DNA from: Lingula anatina
Taxonomy: Eukaryota; Brachiopoda; Lingulata; Lingulida; Lingulidae
DNA length: 31,437 nt
Assembly (NCBI RefSeq): GCF_001039355.2
Contig: NW_019773535.1
Coordinates: 26,525 to 57,961, forward strand
Direction of reading: 5' to 3'
The notes beneath the pieces were generated by a model, which did no database searches, was not told where the DNA came from, and saw only the letters and a list, made by a program, of their open reading frames with translations. The translations under genes and the position numbers were made by a program. Position 1 is the stretch's first letter. Each line of letters opens with the position of its first letter. Below are positions 22,614-31,437 of this stretch, one piece after another.

Positions 22614-25600
22614 TATTTTCAGACAGAGCATATTCTAGATGTTGTCCATAGGTTCCAGTGTCAGCACCAGTCAGTCAGGGTGGAAATACAATACTATGGT
22701 GGCACAGATAGTGAGATGAGGTACTGGATGGACAGAAGAGTGGAGAAAAAGTTGTCATGGAAACCACAGAGAGGAGACACCCTGGGGGACAAGATAAAGA
22801 ATGCTTTTGAAGATCACTTTGCTCAAGGAGAGGAGAGAGTGCTAGTAGTAGGTATGCCAAACTTCATGGAACAACAGATACTTAATTCTTTGTTGAAATA
22901 TACAGAAACCTGAAAAATGTTGGAGATTCTGGACAAATTTAAAGCACAACAATTAAAGTAATACAGCAAACATAATAACTTTTCTGAAAATTTCATCAAT
23001 TTTCCCTTAAACATCATTCTATATGTACCATAACTAACACATTTTCCAGAACAAGAATCAATAAAACCCTCTCTGAGTTTTAATTTTAAAACTGAATTGA
23101 TAAGATAGGATGAATATTTGTATTCTAGGTAGTGATATTCCAGGAATCAGTGTAGAAATCTTGGAGGAAGCTCTGGACATGCTGCGGTCAGAGGCTAGTC
23201 AGATGGTCTTAGGAAAGGCCCTGGATGGGGGATACTACTTAGTTGGACTGCAAAGAAAAACCCAGGGGCAGCTGGGTAGGGGTGCACTATAATTTTTAAC
23301 TACATATATTATTGGTATTTTACCAGGACTTTCACTTGAAAATAAAGACTGAATCAAAACTTTAAAGAGCTTTTTAAAAACTAGAAAAGCACTCCGAGAG
23401 CACAGACCTCCACCAAGGCAGCAAATTTTGATTATTATTGATTATTGATCGATTATTGATCCAGATCACCACCAAAAACTAATCATCTGTTCCTTGGCCC
23501 GCTTCTGACAATTCCTGAAAATTTCATCAAAATCGGTCCATAACTTAGTTTTTTTATTATTGATTATTGATTGATTATTGATCCGGATCACCACCAAAAC
23601 TAATGATCTCTTCCTTGGCCCACTTCTGACAGTTCCTGAAAATTTCATCAAAATCGGTCCATAACTTTTGATGACACTGACAGGCGGACAAACAGACAAA
23701 CAAACAGGGGTGAAAACATAACCTCCTTGGCAGAGGTAATTAATATTGTGTTTGAATACTTGCTCTTCATATATAATTTCATTAATTGGGTCTGCAGGAC
23801 AAGAAAAAATGACAAGAATCATAGATTTTTCCAAATTATACCATTTATATTCGATTATATATATATACATTTTTTTTTTTTTTTTTTTTGTGTGTATTTA
23901 CATTGTTCATAACACCAGCTTATATTCTTGATTGTTTTGACAGATGAATTGTTTGCTGGTATGGACTGGGGCACAGACAAAGTGTTTCGCCAGCAGTGTC
24001 AGGCAGCAGACAGGGCAGGGATAACAACCAATGTCCTGACTGCACAACTACAAGATGTGGTACTGTATGTGCTTACAGAATGTGCTTTGCATAATCAAAT
24101 GTCAAACTGAAAATTGATAAAAAATCTGAAGAAATTTTTGAAGAAAAAATACAATCATGTAAGTTTCAAGTTATGTGTACCAGTATATTATTGATACCAG
24201 AGGAGGGGTGTAGAAGGATCGATAACATGTATATGTACTGCAAAGCTTCTGAATAAGTACCAAATCCTGGTCATTTCTTCCCAGCTTGTGACCCAGCAGC
24301 CTATTTTATATTGACCTTGGCAGCCTCCAAGACAGGCCTGGTTGTACTGTAAATGATTCATCTCCCGAGTACTACATTCATTCAAAATGATTCTACGCCT
24401 ACTGCAATTACTTGATCTTTTTTTTTTCAAAATTAAAAGGGAGGCTGCCCTATAGTTGTATTCTTTGCAGAAATATAGCACCACATATGCTATACAGAAA
24501 TATAATTTTGTGATTAAAAAAATTATGTATTTGAAAGTTTGATAATTTTTGCCTATTGAAAAGAGCGAGTCATTACCATATATTTTTGGAAAAAGACATC
24601 AAAATATTGGACAAGTGTTTTAATACAAAAAAATGTAATTCTAACTTTAGCTGTTGTTGTGTCTCAGAAACTGTAATTGTAACTGAGTACTGCATCTGTG
24701 GTGACTTTACTTACAGGATTTGCCAGAAGATATCAAAGAGTTTGAGAAGGTTATTGGTGTATCCAGTGACTCACTAAGAACACCCAAACTCTCAGTGGTT
24801 ATTCCTACACTGAATGAGGCAAGGACTATTGGATCTTGCATACAGAGATTGTTAGAGGTAAAAAAAACTTGCCTGTTATCACAATATAACACGCCCATAG
24901 CCAGTAATTTCAAAAGGGGGGTTCTTTTTCTGAAAAAAATGGACCTTCTCCCATAAAAACTTCATGTACCTAGANAGCATATTTGAGAGGAAAGAATGCT
25001 GATTTGGGTGGTTAAATTGTAACAAGGTCTGTCATTGGACAAAAATGGAAGGAAATCAATTTTTGAGCCACAATTATTGCCACATATTTGCTCTTATTTA
25101 TAGACAACTCACACTCTATAATAGAACCAGGAAATGTATTAATCTAACAGTGGTGTACCATCCCCCTGCCCCTCATTGTTTTAGCCCCTCCCCACAGAGA
25201 CTTAGTGCAACCTTTTTCAGCTGAGCTAGCAAATGATTTCCTTGGGATCAAAAAAGATTACTTGCTAATTTAAAAAGCAGTATATTTGCAGACGCATATA
25301 AAAATGGATAAGAATATTGTACATGTAGCAGTTTGTGTATATGTATCAAACTAGGTTGACAATGATTTATTTTCATGAATAATTGAAACTTGTTGGCTGA
25401 TTTGAATTTAAAATACACTGTCCTCTATTTGGATCATGTTACAGCAATGCTCGGATACTAACATGCTTGGCGAGATAATAATTGCAGACGGTGGGAGCAA
25501 AGATGACACACTGACATTAATAGAGCAACTGCAAGATGGGACAAATGTTCCAATAATTGCTATCAACTGTGACAAAGGTAATTGGTGAAATATTTTTAAG

Positions 25601-28600
25601 CATTGTTCATTGTTCATTTATAATGAATTTCTTGTTGCACTGGAAATCAGTAGTTCTGTATAGTAAAACCAGAACACAGCACTCTAGCAAGCAAACCTAA
25701 AATGCAAATGTGGTGAGTCATGTTCCTCTATAAAATAAAATTTGTACTGCGTGTTTAGTGATTTCATAATTGATAATTTCAGGTAGTATGTTTTGAAATT
25801 TTGTTTTCATCTTTGTATTGTACGCTGCACTAAGACTAATATGGAGTGCAGGTTTTAAAGCAGTCTTTATTGTTTATGTTATTTATATTTTAAAGCAGTC
25901 TTTATTATTTTTTTTACTTACTCCCTGGATTTACCTTTGTATTATTTATTTATTTATTTATTTATTTATGCACATGCTGCAGATAAAAAGCAAAACATCA
26001 TCAAATTGTTACACTACAACTTCATTAAATTTTTCTGCAGCATGTACACAGAGTGCCTCATTCCAGGTCGAGGGGTGCAGCTAAATGCAGGAGCCAAGGC
26101 CGCGACAGGCGACATCGTACTGTTCCTCCATGCAGACACCAAACTCCCAGATGACTTTCATGTTTCGATCCTCTCCTGTCTGAACACACCTGGTAATGTG
26201 GCTGGGGCTTTCCCATTTGATGTCTACTTTTCTGACGGGTATGGAAATGTGAGATATGATAATTACTGAGAGCAAGAAAAGAACAATGTGTCTGGCCTAG
26301 CTGTCACATCAGTTGTGGATAATTTTTATGACACTGATAAATTACAGCATGTGACATCTTATTGTGCAATGTATAGGGGTCTGATATTTAAATAATTCCA
26401 TACAAACATAAAAATGCATATTTTTCAAATGTCTCACTTTTTGTGATATTTTACTTTTTCTTGACAATTTTTTCTCACACACTCACAGCACTATTTTTTG
26501 ACACGAAGCCAACTAACTTTTCAAAACTTTTGTATCAACATCTTCAAGTATTGCTAACAAAACATGTTTGTTATTTCTTGCTGTTTAAATTTCTTTAGTT
26601 ACCTGTAATAAAGCGTCATAAAGTGGACTTTAAAAGATGGAAAGATGCCCTGTTAAGACAAATCTCTTGAAGACAGGTCTAATTTAAATCTAAAACTTGC
26701 CAAAAATTTGATTTATGTACACAAGTTTTCATGAATGCTGAAACATAAGTAAACTTATCAGAATATGTGACAAAAATAAGCCAAATTTTTTTATGAATTA
26801 TTTCCAGCTTTGAGCCCTCTTTCCTTTTTGGTATACAGATGGATATTGTAAAATGGGGTGCTAGGCAGAGAAACATAAAAATGGGTGAGGTGTTTCTTTC
26901 TTTCTTTTCAGAAATGGATAATTTCATTGTGGAATAGTTTAAGCAGTATTGCCTGTGCCAGTTTTGGTTTGTGCCATGCAAGTTAAACTGAGACAGTGCA
27001 CCTAGGAACCTAAAATTTTTGGCATTTTTTCCTTAAAAAAGGAAAACAGATCTTTTAAACAATGGAAAAAGGATATCATCCTAAATTACTAAAAAAAAGT
27101 CATCTAAACTTGAAAAATATTCAGAAAATCATCTGTCTTAGATTAAACTGTAACAGTATTAATTTTTTTATCACAACATAATGAGAACCCCTTTTAAATG
27201 AGGTTCTGCTTCATATTATGATCTGTCTTGCAGAACTACCGTATGGAGACCAGGGAATTTTCTTAAGAAGACAAATTCTTGAGAAGATTGGTGGGGTACC
27301 TGAAACCCTTTTGTTTGAGGACTTTATCTTGGTAGGTGGAATAATATCATGGCATTTGTAGTTATATGATATGCATTCAATGAGTCAGGAACAGAAGAGA
27401 AACTGATTGAAATTGATTATATTTTTGGGTATTTTTTAATTTCTTGCTTCCAAGTTTTTTTACAGATATTTCAGATTTGCAGTGTCATGAAATATGAATC
27501 ATCTGTTAAACCTAAATTACATATGCCACGGTTGCCATTAGATAAAATAATATACAATTTATGTGTGATTTTTGTGACATCATACATTAATTGCAGTTGC
27601 TGCACACCTTCCATGCAGCTTCCTTGAGGCCAAATATGCAGTTGGTGCAGATCTCTACAATTTTTAGCACCCATGTGGTCAGAATGAGAAAATGCTCAAC
27701 TTCAAATTTGTGCAAGTGAATTACACTGTTTTAAACTTCTTTAATATTGTTATGCCTCCTAAAACAACCAAAAGTGGGAGGAAAAGAGACCAACAACAGG
27801 TTTGAACATTATAGTGATGTGTCATGCCACCTGCAATAATGCTATGATGTGCAGCCTTACAATTTTCAAAATTTGTCAAAATTTTTAGCTTGACAATATC
27901 TTTTGAGGCTATGGAGGCTGTAAATCCATACAAATTTTGCATAGCTGCCTCTGCTCAGACACCACACAAAAATAGATTTAGTATAGGAGTGTCATGTGGA
28001 CATCGCATGGCAAATTTAACCTAGTCTTTATGCTTGAAAGTGAAACTGGCCAAATCTGAAACAAAAGGATANAAGTGTTTGAGCCTAGAAAAATTAATTT
28101 TATAAAATAATTTTTGTGGTCGGATTGACTGGGCCCGTCGAAATGCTTGGCTCATTACCGTAGTACCAGGAAATGTATAAATCTAACAGTGGTGTACCAT
28201 CCCCCTGCCCCTCATTGTTTCAGCCCCTCCCCACAGAGACTTAGTGCAACATTTTTCAGCTGAGCTAGCAAATGATTTCCTTGGGATCAAAAAAGATTAC
28301 TTGCTAATTTAAAGAGCGGTATATTTGCAGACGCATATAAAAATGGATAAGAATATTGTACATGCAGCAGTTTGTGTATGCATCAAAGCAGGTTGACTTT
28401 GATTTATTTTCATGAATAATTGAAACTTGTTGGCTGATTTGAATTGATAATACACTGTCCTCAATTTTGGATCATGTTACAGCAATGCTCGGATACTAAC
28501 ATGCTTGGCGAGATAATAATTGCAGACGGTGGGAGCAAAGATGACACACTGACATTAATAGAGCAACTGCAAGATGGGACAAATGTTCCAATAATTGCTA

Positions 28601-31437
28601 TCAACTGTGACAAAGGTAATTGGTGAAATATTTTTAAGCATTGTTCATTTTTCATTTATAACAAATTTCTTATTACACTGGAAATCAGTAGCTCTGTATA
28701 GTACCAGGAGACATCTCTTTAGGAAGCAAACTGAAATGCAAGGGTGGTGAGTTATGTTCCTCTATGAAATAAAATTTATATGGCATGTTTAATGATTTCA
28801 TAATTGATCATTTCAGGTAGTATGTTTAAGAATTTTGTTTTCATTTTCATATTGTACACAGCGCTAAGACTAATATGGAGTGCAGGTTTTAAAGCAGTCT
28901 TTATTATATATATTATTTATATTTTAAAGCAGTCTTTATTATTTTTTTTACTTACTCCCTGGATTTACCTTTGTATTATTGATTTATTTATTTATTTATT
29001 TATTTATTTATGCTAATGTGCAGATAAAAAGCAAAACATCATCAAATTGTTACACAACAACTTCATTAAATTTTTCTGCAGCATGTACACAGAGTGCCTC
29101 ATTCCAGGTCGAGGGGTGCAGCTAAATGCAGGAGCCAAGGCCGCGACAGGCGACATCGTACTGTTCCTCCATGCAGACACCAAACTCCCAGATGACTTTC
29201 ATGTTTCGATCCTCTCCTGTCTGAACACACCTGGTAATGTGGCTGGGGCTTTCCCATTTGATGTCTACTTTTCTGACGGGTATGGAAATGTGAGATATGA
29301 TAATTACTGAGAGCAAGAAAAGAACAATGTGTCTGGCCTAGCAATCACATCAGTTGTGGATAATTTTTATGACACTGTACAAATTACAGCATGTGACATC
29401 TTATTGTGCAATGTATAGGAGTCTGATATTTAAATAATTCCATACAAACATAAAAATGCATATTTTTCAAATGTCTCACTTTTTGTGATATTTTACTTTT
29501 TCTTGACAATTTTTTTTCACACACTCACAGCACTATTTTTTGACACGAAGCCAACTAACTTTTCAAAACTTTTGTATCAACATCTTCAAGTATTGCTAAA
29601 AAAACATTTTTGTTATTTCTTGCTGTTTAAATTTCTTTAGTTACCTGTAATAAAGCGTCATAAAGTGGACTTTAAAAGATGGAAAGATGCCCTGTTAAGA
29701 CAAATCTCTTGTAGACAGGTCTAATTTAAATCTAAAAATTTGATTTATGTACACAAGTTTTCATGAATGCTGAAACATAAGTAAACTTATCAGAAAATGT
29801 GACAAAAATAAGCCAATTTTTTTAATGAATTATTTCCAGCTTTGAGCCCTCTTTCCTTTTTGGTATGCAGATGGATATTGTAAAATGGGGTGCTAGGCAG
29901 AGAAACATAAAAATGGGTGAGGTATTTCTTCCTTTCTTTTCAGAAATGGATAATTTCATTGTGGAATAGTTTAAGCAGTATTGCCTGTGCCAGTTTTGGT
30001 TTGTGCCATGCAAGTTAAACTGAGACAGTGCACCTAGGAACCTAAAAATTTTGGCATTTTTTCCTCAAAAAAGGAAAACAGATCTTTTAAACAATGGAAA
30101 AAGGATATCATCCTAAATTACTAAATAAAAGTCATCTAAACTTGAAAAATATTCAGAAAATCATCTGTCTTGGATTAAACTGTAACAGTATTAATTTTTT
30201 TATCACAATATAATGAGAACCCCTTTTAAATGAGGTTCTGCTTCATATTATGAAATGTCTTGCAGAACTACCGTATGGAGACCAGGGAATTTTCTTAAGA
30301 AGACAAATTCTTGAGAAGATTGGTGGGGTACCTGAAACCCTTTTGTTTGAGGACTTTATCTTGGTAGGTGGAATAATATCATGGTATTTGTAGTTATATG
30401 ATATGCATTCAATGAGTCAGGAAAAGAAGAGAAACTGATTGAAATTAATTACATTTTTGGGTATTTTTTAATTTCTTGCTTCCAAGTTTTTTTTACAGAT
30501 ATTTCAGATTTGCAGTGTCATGAAATATGAATCATCTGTTAAACCTAAATTACATATGCCACGATTGCCATAAGATCAAATCATATACAATTTATACGTG
30601 ATAATTGCAGTTGCTGCACACCTTCCATGCAGCTTCCTTGAGGCCAAATATGCTGTTGGTGCAGATCTCTACAATTTTTAGCACCCATGTGGTCAGAATG
30701 AGAAAATGCTCAACTTCAAATTTGTGCAAGTGAATTACACTGTTTTAAACTTCTTTAATATTGTAATGCCTCCTAAAACAACCAAAAGTGGGAGGAAAAG
30801 AGACCAACAACAGGTTTGAACATTATAGTGATGTGTCATGCCACCTGCAATAATGCTATGATGTGCAGGCTTACAATTTTCAAAATTTGTCAAAATTTTT
30901 AGCTTGACAATATCTTTTGAGGCTATGGAGGCTGTAAATCCATACAAATTTTGCATGGCTGCCTCTGCTCAGACACCACACAAAAATGGATTTAGTATAG
31001 GAGCGTCATGTGGACATCGCATGGCAAATTTAACCTAGTCTTTATGCTTGAAAGTGAAACTGGCCAAATCTGAAACAAAAGGATAAAGATTTTAAAACAT
31101 TTATTAAATGAAAAAGAAATGATGTTTAAAAGACCAAGAGGTACTTTTTTGTTTTTATTTTGTCATTCTTTTGCATTTTGGTTTAAAAGCTGTGATGCAA
31201 TTTTCTGATATTGTTTGAGGTTCTTAATTTATTCGCATATACCCAGTACAATATATTTACCTTTGCTAATAGTTGAGATCTCCCACCCTCCCTATCCCTG
31301 TTATCGACAGATTTATAAATAATCTCACATTGCCGTGCTTCATTTTTAAGGTCACCTCAATTCTGCCATTAAGCAGACAAATAAAAAACCAACCCATGAG
31401 TAGAGGAATACGAGTAACCCTTGCTTTGGTGGTGTGC
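21597..31437 (+). CDS. Fused GT-A transferase: DUF2064 (TIGR04282-like) plus GT2 (TIGR04283-like), 3' end beyond window
   Basis: Exons: 21597-21667, 22232-22313, 22623-22851, 23129-23275, 23944-24059, 24717-24857, then 7-10 at 25445-25577, 26067-26248, 26912-26981, 27234-27331, repeated at 28483-28615, 29108-29289, 29944-30013, 30266-30363, and a possible exon from 31351. All joins are GT-AG and in phase. Residues 1-220: DUF2064 transferase with [14 protein letters not shown] (22-35), GSDIPGIS (128-135), [11 protein letters not shown] (158-168), [11 protein letters not shown] (180-190) and VDLPED (215-220). Residues 240-423: GT2 domain with [10 protein letters not shown] (241-250), IADGGSKDD (275-283), [10 protein letters not shown] (307-316), FLHADTKLP (326-334, the metal/nucleotide-sugar region), LPYGDQGIF (392-400) and FEDFIL (418-423). 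In bacteria the two families are separate adjacent genes; NCBIfam names, as I recall, link them to rSAM/selenodomain loci and arsenosugar biosynthesis. No signal peptide is seen, so probably cytosolic. Donor and acceptor substrates are unknown. Exon 9 rests on phase and on the family spacing to LPYGDQ. Confidence 0.85.
21896..21916. repeat. 21-bp poly-G run in intron 1 of the transferase fusion
   Basis: An uninterrupted G21 after TATATA. It could form a G-quadruplex and is likely length-variable or error-prone to sequence. Confidence 0.9.
22574..22613. repeat. (TTTA)n microsatellite before exon 3
   Basis: About 40 bp of TTTA tetranucleotides just upstream of the exon 3 acceptor (TATATTTTCAG), where it also makes up the pyrimidine-poor lead-in. 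Similar (TTTA)n runs precede exon 8 at about 25943-25969 and 28982-29011. Confidence 0.9.
23406..23740. mobile_element. Interspersed MITE-like repeat with internal duplication and ACCTC..CCAAGG termini
   Basis: The left end ACCTCCACCAAGGCAG (23406-23421) and the right end ACCTCCTTGGCAGAGGT (23721-23737) are imperfect inverted repeats sharing ACCTCYRCCAAGG. Inside, a module of about 115 bp (GATTATTGATCC, TCACCACCAAAA, TTCCTTGGCCC, CTTCTGACARTTCCTGAAAA, TCATCAAAATCGGTCCATAA) occurs twice, at about 23431-23546 and 23555-23668. These are followed by ACAAACAGACAAACAAACAG and AACCTCCTTGG. I recall very similar sequence as abundant repeats in many marine animals, but cannot name the family. It lies in intron 4 of the transferase fusion and is non-coding. 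Confidence 0.7.
24975..24975. other. Single ambiguous base in intron 6 of the transferase fusion
   Basis: A lone N (TAGANAGC). Unlike the other two, I see no duplicated sequence across it. It may be a contig join without overlap or a base-call ambiguity. Confidence 0.6.
25123..28071 (+). repeat. Duplication block 1 of transferase-fusion exons 7-10
   Basis: Starts ACCAGGAAATGTA and runs to ACAAAAGGATA just before the N at 28072. Exons 7-10 here appear identical to those of block 2 in translation, and exons 9 and 10 match base for base; introns differ by scattered substitutions and small indels (for example an extra stretch near 27558-27595 absent from block 2). The four exons total 483 nt with phase 0 at both ends. 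Confidence 0.9.
28072..28072. other. Single ambiguous base at the second duplication junction, probable contig join
   Basis: A lone N falls where block 1 stops matching block 2 (both read ACAAAAGGATA before diverging). About 90 bases after it match neither block; then block 2 begins. Same arrangement as at 7382. Confidence 0.8.
28164..31085 (+). repeat. Duplication block 2 of transferase-fusion exons 7-10
   Basis: Second copy of 25123-28071, with open exons 28483-28615, 29108-29289, 29944-30013 and 30266-30363. It continues on its right into unique sequence (31086 onward) and a possible exon 11. If both blocks were real and spliced together, the catalytic half of the GT2 domain would be present twice in frame (161 extra residues), which makes no structural sense. 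Confidence 0.9.
31351..31437 (+). CDS. Possible exon 11 of the transferase fusion, cut by window end
   Basis: After a pyrimidine-rich acceptor (GTGCTTCATTTTTAAG) a phase-0 frame stays open for 29 codons to the window end, including [15 protein letters not shown] and ending LALVVC. TIGR04283-type proteins continue after the ED motif with an (R)xLRxxG helix and a strand before SxRRW, and SRQIKNQ through VVC fits that place. The first seven residues (VTSILPL) look like an insertion relative to the family, so the exact 5' boundary is uncertain. Confidence 0.45.

Noticed and set aside
23466-23870. 134-residue minus-strand ORF
   Set aside because: It is an open frame through the MITE-like repeat and flanking T-rich sequence, with no protein-family character.
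26249-26269. Stop codon after VRYDNY taken as the end of the transferase protein
   Set aside because: The open frame runs past a good donor (AAT|GTGAGA) into intron; a later exon continues the GT2 domain with the family PYGDQ motif.
31357-31437. Exon 11 starting at the later AG (after CCATTAAG)
   Set aside because: In the phase set by exon 10 that start hits TAG within ten codons; only the upstream acceptor at 31350 keeps the family-like frame open.

Overview
This is an AT-rich, intron-rich animal nuclear locus. Evidence: GT-AG introns with phase-consistent exons, metazoan genes, long introns full of A/T runs, and short inverted-repeat elements. A single-exon lophotrochozoan-style peptide-receptor-like GPCR and an animal copy of a bacterial-type transferase fusion suggest a marine invertebrate, most likely a mollusc or other lophotrochozoan. 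The species call is inference only.

Layout. (1) About 47-13737, minus strand: 5' part of an APPL1-type adaptor (BAR domain and the first residues of the PH domain); the rest lies beyond the left edge. Exons 2-7 occur twice (block A about 870-7382, block B about 7560-13440). (2) 13738-14098: a 361-bp divergent promoter interval shared with PSMD6, holding an ARE-type site and a CRE-type site. (3) 14099-18031, plus strand: complete 8-exon PSMD6 (Rpn7, 26S proteasome lid), 389 residues. (4) 18863-20065, minus strand: complete single-exon class A GPCR, 400 residues, converging on PSMD6. (5) 20066-21596: intergenic DNA with a short inverted-repeat cluster. (6) 21597-31437, plus strand: a gene fusing two GT-A transferase domains, DUF2064/TIGR04282-like followed by TIGR04283-like GT2. 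In bacteria these families sit with radical-SAM and arsenosugar genes. It runs off the right edge, and its exons 7-10 also occur twice (about 25123-28071 and about 28164-31085).

Two points stand out. First, both duplications end at a lone N (7382 and 28072), their coding copies are identical or differ only at synonymous sites, and their introns differ by transposon insertions and indels. That pattern fits two unmerged haplotypes of a very heterozygous genome placed end to end, giving two false tandem duplications. Collapsing each pair gives ordinary single-copy genes. Second, the transferase fusion is a metabolic gene of bacterial character in an animal, now split by many introns, and is the best candidate for undescribed biology here.

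The genes do not form one pathway. APPL1 is endosomal signalling, PSMD6 is proteolysis, the GPCR is signalling at the cell surface, and the transferase fusion is small-molecule or glycan metabolism. Only the APPL1/PSMD6 pair shows a possible regulatory link, through the shared promoter.
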